A stretch of 36,162 nucleotides of DNA from an uncultured Gammaproteobacteria bacterium (GCA_913060695.1 CAJXUA010000028.1:1-36162); one strand, 5' to 3'. Shown: positions 25,350 to 34,356, counted from the stretch's first letter. Translations and numbers: made by a program. The notes: generated by a model not told the origin, from the letters alone.

Positions 25350-26063
25350 ATGCAAATTCTGGACTCGCTGTCCCACGGTATAGTTGACGACTTCGTGGCA
25401 ACACTGTGTGCGGAATTTGTGGAAATTCTCTATCAAGATGAAGACATCCTGCTGATCAACAAACCCAGTGGGCTGCTTAGCTTATCGGGAAAGAATCCTC
25501 TTAACTGGGATTCGGTGCACCATCGTTTAGTATATGGTCAAGAGGGGATTAGTGCGGCGTTTTCAGAGGCGAAGCTGCCACATCGATTAGACTTCGGGAC
25601 TTCGGGCATTATGGTGGTGGGCCTGCATGCGCAGTCCTCTCAACACCTCAATAAGCAGTTTCAGGCGCGCAAAGTGCAGAAGCGCTATGTTGCAATGCTC
25701 GAGGGCTGGGTTGTCCAAGATCAAGGGTCGGTTACAGCGCCCATCGCTAAAGATAGACAGAATTTTCCACTAGTGAGAATCTGCCACAGCTCCGGCAAAG
25801 AGGCGACTAGCGAATACAAGGTGTTAAGTCGCTTCGACGGGCCGCGTAGAAGCTTGGTGCAATTTACTCCGCATACAGGGCGTACTCACCAACTGCGAAT
25901 TCATAGTCGGGAGATGGGGCACCCCATTCTTGGCTGTGATCTTTATAAAAGCAAGACTAGTGAGCAGATGGCGAATCGATTGATGTTACATGCTAGTGAG
26001 TTGTTTTTTGAGCACCCGAGCAGCGACAGCATAATTCATGCACAATGCCCCATTTCGTTCTGA
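25350..26063 (+). CDS. RluA-family pseudouridine synthase
   Basis: A 237-aa RNA-modifying enzyme. The catalytic motif HRLDFGTSGIMVVG contains the essential aspartate (D81). Further family segments are LLINKPSGLLSLSGK near the start, KRYVAMLEGWV, and TGRTHQLRIHSREMGHPI near the end. It lacks an N-terminal S4 domain, as short RluA or YqcB/TruC-like members do. It converts uridine to pseudouridine in rRNA or tRNA; the exact site cannot be stated. A weak AAGG precedes the ATG. Confidence 0.9.
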   Translation: MQILDSLSHGIVDDFVATLCAEFVEILYQDEDILLINKPSGLLSLSGKNPLNWDSVHHRLVYGQEGISAAFSEAKLPHRLDFGTSGIMVVGLHAQSSQHLNKQFQARKVQKRYVAMLEGWVVQDQGSVTAPIAKDRQNFPLVRICHSSGKEATSEYKVLSRFDGPRRSLVQFTPHTGRTHQLRIHSREMGHPILGCDLYKSKTSEQMANRLMLHASELFFEHPSSDSIIHAQCPISF

Positions 26064-26137
26064 ATAGAGGAATTTGACTAATCTCTCGGGCTGGTGGATG
26101 CAACCCTCTGATATACGTCACTTTATTACAATACATT

Positions 26138-26764
26138 ATGGCTAAAAACATTCTTTACTATGTACACGACCCTATGTGCAGCTGGTGCTGGGCACACCGC
26201 CCACAATGGGCGCTACTCGAGCAGGCCTTAGCTAAGTTGGATGTGAAGGTACAGTATGTTCTGGGGGGGCTTGCCCCAGACAGCGATGTGCCTATGCCAA
26301 AAGAGCAGATAGCGGCCATTTCCGGATATTGGAAGAAAATAGAGTCACTTTTGGGCACGGAGTTTAATCACGATTTTTGGATCAAGAACACGCCGCGCCG
26401 TTCCACCTATCCCGCTTGTCGTGCTGTGCTCGCCGCGGCATGGCAGGGGGCTGAAATCCCTATGATCTCGGCATTGCAACATGCCTATTACCTACGCGCT
26501 CTGAACCCCTCTGATCAGTCCATACATCGACTGTTAGCGCAGGAGTTAAATTTGGATGTCGACAAATTCATCGGTGACCTAAATTCAGAGACCTTGGAGC
26601 AAGCCTTCGTAGAGCAATTAAACTTCGCGCACAGCTTACCCATTCAAGGCTTCCCTTCTATGGTTTTGCAGCGCGATGATCAGTTGCACAGCATAGTGCT
26701 GGACTATAAAGATTACCGTGGTCCGTTGGCACAGGTGGAGGAGATACTGCAGGAATCAAACTGA
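26138..26764 (+). CDS. DsbA-family thioredoxin-fold protein
   Basis: A 208-aa cytoplasmic protein of the DsbA/FrnE-like group. The redox motif is DPMCSWCWAH (C14, C17) at the very N-terminus, followed by the helical insertion and the conserved cis-proline region GFPSMVLQ. There is no signal peptide, which fits the cytosolic DSBA-like oxidoreductases rather than periplasmic DsbA. Likely activity is thiol-disulfide exchange or isomerisation. No close operon partner. Confidence 0.88.
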   Translation: MAKNILYYVHDPMCSWCWAHRPQWALLEQALAKLDVKVQYVLGGLAPDSDVPMPKEQIAAISGYWKKIESLLGTEFNHDFWIKNTPRRSTYPACRAVLAAAWQGAEIPMISALQHAYYLRALNPSDQSIHRLLAQELNLDVDKFIGDLNSETLEQAFVEQLNFAHSLPIQGFPSMVLQRDDQLHSIVLDYKDYRGPLAQVEEILQESN

Positions 26765-26998
26765 GATAAAGCAAGCTTTACGCCAGCCGGTGCAGCACTG
26801 TGTTCCCAACCAATAGATGCCTTGGACTATTTTAGAGCCTCAAGAGAGACCCTTCGCAACGCAACGCCCCGTAGCGCCTGTGTTCGCCAGTAAATTTGCT
26901 CATTTGCGACGATTGCTAGCGAAACCCATTGAAATATAATAGCTTTCAACTCTGTCTTTTAAGTTCATGTTCAATAAACGTAATAAGGAAATATGCAA

Positions 26999-27478
26999 AT
27001 GACAAGAAAACTAACTAAAAGTCTGATGATTGCACTGATGTTCTTGTTCTCGGCCGCCGCAACGGCCCAAGACGATGCTAGCAAGATGACCTATGCAATG
27101 GCGGAAACCGCAATGGAAGCCGCGGAGGCTTATGCCCGCGATAAAGGCTGGAATGTCACCATCCTAGTTGCCGACCAGCATGGTACCCCTGTAATGCTAC
27201 GCCGCATCGATGGCGCGTCTGCACGCACCTTCGATATCGTGATGAGCAAGGCTCTTGTAGTGCTGCAAACAGGCCTCACTTCTGGTCAGTACGGCGCAAT
27301 GCTTGCAGCCGGTGAGATCGAAGAGATTGAAGGCGGTGTTACCTTCCAAGGCGGTGTGCCAGTTTACGTAGGCGGCGAGTTAGTCGGCGCGGTTACTGCA
27401 AGCGGCGTTAGAGGCAACCAGGACGAAGAAGTCTCTATCGCTGGCGCTACAACCATTGGTAGCATCACGAAAGACTAA
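26999..27478 (+). CDS. Exported GlcG/HbpS-family protein
   Basis: A 159-aa protein with a signal peptide (cleavage near ATAQD). The domain is of the GlcG/HbpS type (MAETAMEAAEAYARDKGWNV, then GGVPVYVGGELVGAV and the ending of the family). Members bind haem or act as accessory proteins in sensing and catabolism. An ATG at 26993 is only 3 nt from AAGGA, so the second ATG at 26999, 9 nt away, is preferred. The upstream 235 bases hold no recognised feature. Confidence 0.88.
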   Translation: MTRKLTKSLMIALMFLFSAAATAQDDASKMTYAMAETAMEAAEAYARDKGWNVTILVADQHGTPVMLRRIDGASARTFDIVMSKALVVLQTGLTSGQYGAMLAAGEIEEIEGGVTFQGGVPVYVGGELVGAVTASGVRGNQDEEVSIAGATTIGSITKD

Positions 27479-27545
27479 GCCTCCTTATGGATTAAGCTAC
27501 CGAGAGATCCAATGGATCTTTGGGCTGTGAAGATAGAGCTCCGTA

Positions 27546-28289
27546 CTAAATTTTCACGCAGATGAAAATGGCGTTGCCGGAGCTCTTATTCCAAGGGCTT
27601 ATTTTCTCATAGTCATGTTCAAAGACATGCACCTCAAACAAGCTCTGCAAACTATCTAGCAGTTCGTCAAAACTTAAAGCCACCATAGAATGCTCGTCAT
27701 CCCATCTTTGTGCTACATCGAGGCCGGTTTTCTCTATGCTGAGCTTTAGCGACTTTTTCTCACCCTGGCCGCAGTAACTCCACGCCGAGCGAAAAGTGAA
27801 CAAGCATTGTTCGTGCTGCGTTGTATGCCGCATGAACAAGTCATTGTTGATCTGTTTTCTGTCGACGGCGTTAAAGCAGAAAACACCCCCCGGTTTTAGC
27901 GCTCGATGCACGCTTGCTATGCATTCTTTCCACTTTTGCACTCCGTCGCTGTAATGGATGGAATACAAGAAGCAGGTGATTAGGTCTACGGGGGCGGTAA
28001 CCGTGAAATTGCTCATGTCCTGCAAAGAGAAATGCGCCTCAGGACACCTAGTTTTCGCGATATCTAGCATTGGCTGATTGATATCTAGACCGGCGCTTTG
28101 ATAGCCAAAGTCGGTGAAGTGACGAATATGCGGGCCGGTTCCACAGGCTAGGTCGAGGTGTGACTTGCCGTTATTACCGAAAATCTGCTGTAGTCTATGT
28201 ACGCAGTTGCTTTGGGCTTTATAGTCGATCTCCGCACACATCAGATCGTAGTAGCTAGACAAGTCGGTATACAGTGCGTTGGTAGACAT
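27546..28289 (-). CDS. Class I SAM-dependent methyltransferase
   Basis: A 247-aa methyltransferase. Motif I is HLDLACGTGPHIRHF (about residues 45-57), followed by SAGLDINQPMLDIA and LKPGGVFCFNAVDR. The pattern is that of the Methyltransf_25/SAM-binding enzymes related to glycine or small-molecule N-methyltransferases; the substrate is unknown. It is the only minus-strand gene between 22.5 kb and the window end, converging with the GlcG/HbpS-like gene and diverging from dapD. Confidence 0.9.
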   Translation of the reverse strand: MSTNALYTDLSSYYDLMCAEIDYKAQSNCVHRLQQIFGNNGKSHLDLACGTGPHIRHFTDFGYQSAGLDINQPMLDIAKTRCPEAHFSLQDMSNFTVTAPVDLITCFLYSIHYSDGVQKWKECIASVHRALKPGGVFCFNAVDRKQINNDLFMRHTTQHEQCLFTFRSAWSYCGQGEKKSLKLSIEKTGLDVAQRWDDEHSMVALSFDELLDSLQSLFEVHVFEHDYEKISPWNKSSGNAIFICVKI

Positions 28290-28364
28290 TTTGGCCTAGT
28301 CGATTAAGTGCAGATTTTTGGGGTGGCGCATCTTAAGCTAATCCCTTAGCTTTGCGAAGAGGAT

Positions 28365-28439
28365 ATGCTGTTTAACTGCGAAGAGTTACTCGACGCCGAA
28401 GACAAATTAATTAGTAATTTAAGCTGCGAGGATCAATGA
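28365..28439 (+). CDS. Possible 24-aa upstream ORF coupled to dapD
   Basis: An ATG-TGA frame of 24 codons (MLFNCEELLDAEDKLISNLS...) whose TGA overlaps the dapD ATG as ATGA. AGAGG lies only 2 nt before its ATG, which is too close for a strong site. It could couple translation of dapD, but could also be chance. Confidence 0.25.
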   Translation: MLFNCEELLDAEDKLISNLSCEDQ

Positions 28440-29335
28440 GTATAAAAAGAATAGGGCATCGCTATATAGACTCCGAGCCTGGGCTAACGCTTGATTGTTG
28501 GTTCGCGCGGGACAATCAAAGAATCGAGCGCAGTTGCCTTGCTAAGAAATGCGGGCTTATTCGTAGTGACTTCGTAGAGGTTGAGATCGCTGATTTAGCT
28601 GCAGCGCCCAAAAGTACTGAGGATGCATATCTGCGGCTTCATCTATTGTCCGAATGTGCGATAAAGCCAAACGAGGCCAATCTAGAGGGGCTATTCTCCC
28701 TTCTTGCCAATGTGGCTTGGACTTCCGCTGGGCCCGTACTGCCGGCGAAGGTGGAAGAGTTGCGTAGACAGGTATCCAGTGAACACCATCACTTGTCTGT
28801 ATTTGGCATCGATAAGTTTCCGCGGATGCTGGACTACGTTACTCCGCCTGGAGTGCGTATAGCCGATGCTGATCGCGTAAGGCTTGGCGCACACCTGGCG
28901 CCTGGCACAACCGTAATGCACGAAGGCTTTGTGAACTTCAATGCAGGCAGCTTGGGTGAGTGCATGATCGAGGGCAGGGTTACGCCGGGGGTAGTGGTCG
29001 GTGAGAAATCCGACGTTGGTGCTGGCTCTTCCATCATGGGCACTTTGTCCGGTGGTGGTAAGCAGGTGAACTCAATAGGTCAGCGCAGCTTGCTTGGTGC
29101 CAACGCAGGCATAGGCATCTCTCTTGGGGACGACTCGATTGTCGAGGCGGGTCTATACGTTACTGCCGGAACCAAAGTGAAGCTGCCAGATGGCAGCGTG
29201 GTGTCTGCGCGTACTTTGTCCGGCAAGCCGGGCCTACTTTTCAGGCGCAATAGTCAGACTGGGGCGGTAGAGGTGCTAGCCACTGACTCTAGTCGCTGGG
29301 GTGGTATAAACTCTCAGCTACATAATAATGATTAA
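28436..29335 (+). CDS. dapD: Tetrahydrodipicolinate N-succinyltransferase (DapD type 2)
   Basis: A 299-aa left-handed beta-helix acyltransferase. The segment MHEGFVNFNAGSLG, then MIEGRVTPGVVVGEKSDVG and SIMGTLSGGGK, is the pattern of the DapD form found in Pseudomonas and actinobacteria, which succinylates tetrahydrodipicolinate in the diaminopimelate-lysine pathway in the cytoplasm. The protein is somewhat shorter at the N-terminus than the Pseudomonas enzymes I recall. GAGG precedes the ATG. No other dap genes are adjacent. Confidence 0.85.
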   Translation: MSIKRIGHRYIDSEPGLTLDCWFARDNQRIERSCLAKKCGLIRSDFVEVEIADLAAAPKSTEDAYLRLHLLSECAIKPNEANLEGLFSLLANVAWTSAGPVLPAKVEELRRQVSSEHHHLSVFGIDKFPRMLDYVTPPGVRIADADRVRLGAHLAPGTTVMHEGFVNFNAGSLGECMIEGRVTPGVVVGEKSDVGAGSSIMGTLSGGGKQVNSIGQRSLLGANAGIGISLGDDSIVEAGLYVTAGTKVKLPDGSVVSARTLSGKPGLLFRRNSQTGAVEVLATDSSRWGGINSQLHNND

Positions 29336-29367
29336 ATGCTTCAGATTTCTTTAGAAAAGTATTTCAT

Positions 29368-30009
29368 ATGCGATTACAGGGAAGAATCACACAGTGGGAT
29401 GACGACAAAGGCTTTGGCTTTATCTCGTGGCATGGCGATGGAAGCAGGGTTTTTGTGCATATCAAGTCGTTCGCACGCGGCTCTCGGCGACCTATAGTTG
29501 GAGATATAGTCACTTATGAGATTGGTGAGGGTAAGAACGGAAAGTCGAGCGCCACAAACGTTCGTTTCTCGGATCGAGTTCAAGCTAATAAAAAAACAGT
29601 TACAAAACAAAAGGGCGGCTCATTCGCGGGAACTCTTGTCTCATTTTACATGGGGCTCCTCCTTCTTGCGGCCCTTACTAACCGGCTCTCTTACTTAGTA
29701 CTCGTGATCTACTTAGCGGCGAGTGTAATTACATTCGTCGCCTATGCTTGGGATAAATCCGCGGCGCGAAATGATAGGTGGCGTACTGCTGAGTCTACCT
29801 TGCAACTGATGAGTTTTCTCTGTGGGTGGCCTGGGGGGCTCGCTGCGCAACGACTATTGCGACACAAGTCCAGCAAGAAGGAGTTTCTGTTCGTGTTTTG
29901 GCTGATGGTGTTTTTGAATATTGCGGCAATTTCTTACTTGGCGTGGCTTGGAGATGGGAGCTTCATAAATCAAGGACTAGAGGTCATATGGCGCGGTGTG
30001 AGCAGTTAA
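29368..30009 (+). CDS. Cold-shock domain fused to DUF1294 membrane domain
   Basis: A 213-aa two-domain protein. Residues 1-66 are a cold-shock nucleic-acid-binding domain with RNP-1 KGFGFI and RNP-2-like VFVHI. Residues about 85-205 are a DUF1294 membrane domain with four hydrophobic helices and the family segments AYAWDKSAARNDRWRTAE and GWPGGLAAQRLLRHKSSKK. This fusion is a known proteobacterial architecture whose function is not established. The ribosome site is weak. It is 32 nt after dapD. Confidence 0.9.
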   Translation: MRLQGRITQWDDDKGFGFISWHGDGSRVFVHIKSFARGSRRPIVGDIVTYEIGEGKNGKSSATNVRFSDRVQANKKTVTKQKGGSFAGTLVSFYMGLLLLAALTNRLSYLVLVIYLAASVITFVAYAWDKSAARNDRWRTAESTLQLMSFLCGWPGGLAAQRLLRHKSSKKEFLFVFWLMVFLNIAAISYLAWLGDGSFINQGLEVIWRGVSS

Positions 30010-30057
30010 ACTGCGCGGGTCTAAATGGTTCCGGATATTTTCAATGAGCGAGCGGTG

Positions 30058-31314
30058 ATGAGTAAATTAGCATTGTATTGGAGTGTCTGCATAAGCATCG
30101 CGATGCTCTACGTGCCGCTTGGTTCTGCCAGTGAAAATACGTTTCCACAGTTTCAGGGTTGCTCAGTAGACGAAGCGCGCTGTCTAGAGAATGTTTACTA
30201 CATGCATTGCGCGGATCGCGGTACGGGTTTCGAAAGTTGCCTAGCGCTCGCGCAAGACCTTCTGGCTCAAAGACAACTGACACCCACAACCGCGGTTGGA
30301 GATATCCTCGGGCAGGTCTACTATCGTTTGGCGCAAATGGCTTTATTCGCCCGCGCCGAAGACGTTGAGGAGCAATACCGGGCGCGAGCCCGTGAGATAT
30401 TCTTAGATGTCATCGCTCAAGACAAATCCGCGGCTAACTCCTATCTGATGCTTTCAGTCATCGACAATGACTCGCCCGCAGTAAGCTTGGCTTGGAAGCG
30501 AAAGGCCGTTGAGCTCGATCAGAAATGGGCAAATAGTCTAGCGACTAACCTAGTAAGGACCGGCACAGCAGACGGAATTGCAGAGGCGATCGAGGTGGTT
30601 CAAACTGCATATTCGAAAGCTGCGCCAGGTAAGGAAAAGTGGCGCAGCGCGAGTTATGCTTACGCCACGTTTGAGTCTATAAATTTTCAATATCCTAATC
30701 TCTACGACAGCAGGGCTGCGGATAAGTTTGTCGCGCGTGTGCGCCGAGATAGCAAGTGGAATCTTGTGTCGCGAATTCTCGAAGACCCAACCTCTGCGCC
30801 CCGGTTTGTGAGAGATGCGCTGGAAACTGCCTGCAGTTTGACTGATGTTTTTGGCAATGAACTTTGCTTGCGCGCCGGTGAAAGCGCTGTGCAGGCTGTA
30901 CTTGATGCGCCAGATAGCGCCTATGCACAGACACTTGCAGACGCGGCTGCGACAGGGATGCAGGCCCATGGCGGTGGGCATTGTATGGTTGATTGCCCAG
31001 ACTACAACACGCCGCGGGTTAAACAGTTGGAACAGTTTGTGAAATTTGGTCTGGATTCCCTCGCAGTACTAGAGGCGATTGCGACGATTTCCCGTGAACC
31101 GGATCAGTGGCTAGAGGCGCGCAGAGAGATCGTGGCGCGCTATCCGGACAATGGCGAAGCGAGGTTTCAGCTAGGCAAGGTTTACTACGACCAGAAACGC
31201 TGGGCAGAGGCCGTTGTTCAACTAGAATTTGCCATAGAGCTTTCGCCACCTGAAGACCAGTATTTCATCGCCAATTATCTTCGCCAAGCCAACATAGAGC
31301 TTGAACTTAATTGA
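30058..31314 (+). CDS. Exported TPR-containing protein
   Basis: A 418-aa protein from the preferred ATG at 30058, giving a signal peptide (hydrophobic region to about PLGSASEN). An earlier ATG at 30025 would put charged residues before it. The mature part is helical. The C-terminus has one clear TPR pair (ARFQLGKVYYDQKRWAEAVV then QLEFAIELSPP), and earlier helices suggest further divergent repeats. Several cysteines near the N-terminus (GCSVDEARCLENVYYMHC) could form disulfides in the periplasm. A role in protein-protein contact is inferred. Confidence 0.75.
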   Translation: MSKLALYWSVCISIAMLYVPLGSASENTFPQFQGCSVDEARCLENVYYMHCADRGTGFESCLALAQDLLAQRQLTPTTAVGDILGQVYYRLAQMALFARAEDVEEQYRARAREIFLDVIAQDKSAANSYLMLSVIDNDSPAVSLAWKRKAVELDQKWANSLATNLVRTGTADGIAEAIEVVQTAYSKAAPGKEKWRSASYAYATFESINFQYPNLYDSRAADKFVARVRRDSKWNLVSRILEDPTSAPRFVRDALETACSLTDVFGNELCLRAGESAVQAVLDAPDSAYAQTLADAAATGMQAHGGGHCMVDCPDYNTPRVKQLEQFVKFGLDSLAVLEAIATISREPDQWLEARREIVARYPDNGEARFQLGKVYYDQKRWAEAVVQLEFAIELSPPEDQYFIANYLRQANIELELN

Positions 31315-31451
31315 TGTGAGATAGTAGATCTTGCGCAAGCTTCTAGAAATTGTATTGGGGTCCTGCATCCTGATGGAAAGTTATCAGCGAATATTTTGAC
31401 AAATTGTAGTCGTAGAAAAGGGGTTAAGACATGCCAACGAAAGGACCTGAA

Positions 31452-31895
31452 ATGAACCGACGCGGTTTTCTAGCAGCGGGTGGTGGGGCGCTTGCCCTTG
31501 CCGGGGTGGCCCGGTTTGCGAGTGCAGCGGAACCAACGAGTGATGAGCAGTCCAATATCCAACTCGTGAATGACTTCTGCGCTGCATGGCCTAGTCACGA
31601 TCTAGATAAAGTAATGGCGTTTTTCGCAGACGACGGAGCATATCGGATGACGGAGACGACCCCGCTGGCCGACGGTCGTGACGCCGTGTCCGCCCGTATA
31701 CAAACGATCATCAATAATGTCGACCGCTTCGAGGTGCTAGAGAGCTTCGCCAGAGGCCCAATGGTAATCAACGAGCGGGTCGACCACTTCTCCGACTTCA
31801 CTATTAAGTCATGGCACGGCGTTGGGGTATTCTTCATCAGGGACGGCAAGATCGTCGACTGGTACGATTACACAATCAATATGGAAATGGCTTAG
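31452..31895 (+). CDS. Tat-exported limonene-epoxide-hydrolase-like (NTF2-fold) protein
   Basis: A 147-aa protein. It starts with a Tat signal (NRRGFLAAGGG). The mature part is an NTF2/SnoaL-fold domain resembling limonene-1,2-epoxide hydrolase. The Asp-Arg-Asp catalytic set of that enzyme can be placed at R109 and D111 (NERVDHF) and D139 (DWYDYTI). AAAGGA 6 nt upstream supports the ATG at 31452 over the one at 31431. Epoxide hydrolysis in the periplasm is plausible, but the substrate is unknown. Its stop lies 3 nt before half repeat R10. Confidence 0.82.
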   Translation: MNRRGFLAAGGGALALAGVARFASAAEPTSDEQSNIQLVNDFCAAWPSHDLDKVMAFFADDGAYRMTETTPLADGRDAVSARIQTIINNVDRFEVLESFARGPMVINERVDHFSDFTIKSWHGVGVFFIRDGKIVDWYDYTINMEMA

Positions 31896-31898
31896 AAG

Positions 31899-31922
31899 CA
31901 AACTACTCTGACCCCTTTGATC
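31899..31922. repeat. Family A half element R10 (right arm only)
   Basis: A single right arm, CAAACTACTCTGACCCCTTT then GATC, without a left arm. It fills almost the whole gap between the hydrolase stop (31895) and the GrpB start (31926). Confidence 0.92.
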
Positions 31923-31925
31923 CGC

Positions 31926-32468
31926 ATGCGAATAATTGAGCTACAAAGAAGGACTGCCTGGAGCGCTGAGTTTCTAGCGCATGCCGCCGTTATACGCGCG
32001 GCATTAGGGGCGCTAGTGGTCGAAGTTCATCATATCGGCAGCACAGCGATTCCTGGCATTGCCGCGAAGCCAATAATCGATATTCTTCTCGAAGTATCTT
32101 CGCTAGAGCAGCTAGACCGATCCGCTCACTTACTAGAAAACTTGGGCTACGAGGCCCTTGGTGAGTTCGGCCTGGCCGGTCGTAGGTATTTCCGCAAGGG
32201 GGGCGAGCAACGTACACATCATCTTCATGCCTATGAATCGGGACATCCCGATATACACCGGCATATAGCTTTTCGAGATTACCTAAAGGCGAATAGGGTG
32301 GCGGCAACGCAATATGAGAGCGTTAAACTCGCAGCCGCCAAGGAATTTAGAGATTCTCCGGACGCCTATGCGCAGAGCAAGTCAGCAATTATTACAAAGC
32401 TAGAGCAGGAGGCGTTGCTGTGGGCGGCAAAGTTTGCCGATGACGAAACTGGACATGAGCTCGCTTAG
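31926..32468 (+). CDS. GrpB/UPF0157-family nucleotidyltransferase-like protein
   Basis: A 180-aa protein of the GrpB family (nucleotidyltransferase fold). The signature is VEVHHIGSTAIPGIAAKPII followed by D-containing DILLEV, and later HHLHAYESG and RDYLKANR. Function of the family is not settled; some members are fused to dephospho-CoA kinase. The ATG lies only 3 nt after the repeat R10 arm and has no visible ribosome site, so translation may depend on coupling to the upstream gene. Confidence 0.85.
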   Translation: MRIIELQRRTAWSAEFLAHAAVIRAALGALVVEVHHIGSTAIPGIAAKPIIDILLEVSSLEQLDRSAHLLENLGYEALGEFGLAGRRYFRKGGEQRTHHLHAYESGHPDIHRHIAFRDYLKANRVAATQYESVKLAAAKEFRDSPDAYAQSKSAIITKLEQEALLWAAKFADDETGHELA

Positions 32469-32597
32469 TAGATACCTTTTATTCTTCAGATAAGCAGAAT
32501 ATGATAAGTAGGATTAAGTTACTCCCCACAACAATAAGATTAAGCCCTCACGCCGCAATGGCTCTAGGGTCATTGGTCTGTTACGAGCGGTGCTTCA

Positions 32598-33206
32598 ATG
32601 CTTAATAGATATATAATCGTAGACGATTTTTATAACGACCCAGATGAATTGGTTCGAGTCGCTGAAAGTACCTTAAGAGTAGAAGACTCTCCCACTGGCG
32701 GCTATGCTGGGGTCATGACCACCCAGGCTTTTTTAGGTGAAGCGCAAAGAGACATCTTTCAAAAATTAACGCTAGAGCCCTCTATAAATTCTTCAACAAA
32801 CGCGAACGGAAGAATTAGATTTACGAAAGAGAACGACACATTTAAATTCCACATTCATTACGATGTGGACATGCAAACTAAATGGGCTGGAGTTGTTTAC
32901 CTCTCCAAAGACCACCCCAAGGCCGATGGCACAAATTTCTGGAGACATTTGCGCACCGGTTTGGAGATAGCACCAAATACTGTAGAAGGTTTCGCGAAGT
33001 ATGGCTGGAAATCCTTTCAAGACCTCAAGGAGTTTCTTGAAACAGAAGGGCTCGATGAATCGCTGTGGGAAAAGACATTTTCCATACCCTACAAATACAA
33101 TAGATTGGTTCTGTTTAGGCCATGGTTGCTGCACTCTCCTGGTGCCGCATTTGGCGACACGATAGCGACCTCTCGAAAAGTCCAAACCATATTCTTAGGT
33201 AATTAG
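32598..33206 (+). CDS. 2OG-Fe(II) oxygenase-like protein (DUF6445-like)
   Basis: A 202-aa protein. The spacing HIHYD (H87, D89), a distal histidine in PWLLHSPG (H179) and an arginine after it (TSRKVQ, R193) fits the HxD...H...R pattern of 2-oxoglutarate/Fe(II) oxygenases. The overall pattern (YIIVDDFYNDPDELVRVA at the start, WAGVVYLSKDHP, YKYNRLVLFRPWLLH) resembles the DUF6445 group. The substrate is unknown. No domain search was possible, so the family name is tentative. Confidence 0.6.
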   Translation: MLNRYIIVDDFYNDPDELVRVAESTLRVEDSPTGGYAGVMTTQAFLGEAQRDIFQKLTLEPSINSSTNANGRIRFTKENDTFKFHIHYDVDMQTKWAGVVYLSKDHPKADGTNFWRHLRTGLEIAPNTVEGFAKYGWKSFQDLKEFLETEGLDESLWEKTFSIPYKYNRLVLFRPWLLHSPGAAFGDTIATSRKVQTIFLGN

Positions 33207-33275
33207 CATCTGTGCCGCTTCCTTTTAGTTGAGTTGCGTCGACTAGCAGAAGCTTACAATGTTTGAGGACTAAGT

Positions 33276-33797
33276 TTGCAAATTCGCAGAATTCAAGTAG
33301 ACGATGTTCCTGATTTTCTGGCGCTGTGGGCGAAGGTGTATTCAGAAGGCGCCTTTTTGTCGAAGGGTCCTCCTCCTGAGAGCCTAGTGCTGCAAGTCGT
33401 CGAGCGGGTAGTGAAAGAGCAGATTCCCAATTTCGTAGCCATAGATGTTCAAGAGCTAGTTGGGGCGGTAGAGGTATTTCCGGGCTCGCTGTGTGGGTTC
33501 AGCGACGAGAACGCCGATCGGCGAGGCTATCTGGGGATTCAGCTCGCTTTGGTATATAGGGGCAAGGGGATCGGCCGTAAGCTCATGCAAGCCGCAATCG
33601 ACGACGCTAAGCGTTATGGGTTCGAGGTGATAGAGCTTACAGTCTTCCAGTCTAATTTCGCAGCAATCGAGCTGTACGAGAAGCTCGGTTTTAAGCTTAC
33701 GGGCCTTGGCAAAAGTGTAATATTGCCTGTTGGGCTCGCCACAACGGAGCAACATATGGCACTCAGTCTCAAAAATGTCTCAAAAATTGAGAAATAA
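33276..33797 (+). CDS. GNAT-family N-acetyltransferase
   Basis: A 173-aa protein with the acetyl-CoA-binding motif A in YLGIQLALVYRGKGIGRKLM (R95-G100) and the following helix and strand (YGFEVIELTVFQSNFAAIEL, then YEKLGFK). These are the hallmark segments of GNAT acetyltransferases acting on small amines or proteins in the cytoplasm. The start is a TTG at 33276 with GAGGA 7 nt upstream; no nearer ATG would keep the N-terminal strand. Confidence 0.9.
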   Translation: MQIRRIQVDDVPDFLALWAKVYSEGAFLSKGPPPESLVLQVVERVVKEQIPNFVAIDVQELVGAVEVFPGSLCGFSDENADRRGYLGIQLALVYRGKGIGRKLMQAAIDDAKRYGFEVIELTVFQSNFAAIELYEKLGFKLTGLGKSVILPVGLATTEQHMALSLKNVSKIEK

Positions 33798-34149
33798 TTC
33801 AGCCAAGCTCTGCAGGAGTCTTTTGTGGGCAATATATGCCTTGAAGCCCTTAGATTCGGGTCTTTAGGTGCTTTGGCTTAGGGCTAAAGAGCGATCAAAA
33901 CCAGCAGTTAAACTACTCCACGCCGTTTTATCAATTTACAAGCTAAGTTAACAACGTATTATGGCTGTCTAATTAGACAGTTATGATTGGTTTCAGTCGC
34001 CCTAGAAAGCGGGCATACTGAGCAATCTGCCGTTTGTAGTGTCCTTTGAAAGGATCGCTATTAGGGTTTTAGAAAGTTTCAGCTTTGTATTCGAACTGGT
34101 GGATTCGTATGCAATTTTTTATATCTCACCAAAACTATGAGTAAAGAAA
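33798..34149. promoter_or_regulatory. Long leader region of the cold-shock gene
   Basis: About 350 bases with no gene. Long 5' leaders are common for cspA-type genes, where RNA structure senses temperature. Visible elements are a 16-bp palindrome at 33965-33980 and a short hairpin TCCTTTGAAAGGA at 34042-34054. No match to the E. coli cold box was recognised. Promoter positions are not assigned. Confidence 0.4.
33965..33980. promoter_or_regulatory. Perfect 16-bp palindrome CTGTCTAATTAGACAG
   Basis: CTGTCTAATTAGACAG is a perfect inverted repeat 170 bases upstream of the cold-shock start. Its form suits a dimeric repressor operator, for example of the TetR or MarR type. No such regulator is encoded nearby. 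Confidence 0.4.
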
Positions 34150-34356
34150 ATGAGTAATGGTACAGTTAAGTGGTTCAATGCCGACAAAGGTTTCGGTTTT
34201 ATTACACCTGAAGATGGCGGCAAAGATTTGTTTGTTCATCACTCAGAAATTCAAGCCGGCGGTGGTTACGCAACATTGAACGAAGGCCAGGCTGTTGAAT
34301 TCGAAGTTGGCCAAGGTCAGAAAGGACCATGTGCGAACAAAGTAGTTGCTGTTTAA
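34150..34356 (+). CDS. CspA-family cold-shock protein
   Basis: A 68-aa single cold-shock domain, the usual length. RNP-1 KGFGFI and RNP-2 LFVHHS are intact, as is the start GTVKWFN. It binds single-stranded RNA and DNA as a chaperone in the cytoplasm. The ribosome site is weak. A six-codon frame (34137-34157) overlaps the start and might interfere with or couple initiation, but is probably chance. Confidence 0.95.
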   Translation: MSNGTVKWFNADKGFGFITPEDGGKDLFVHHSEIQAGGGYATLNEGQAVEFEVGQGQKGPCANKVVAV

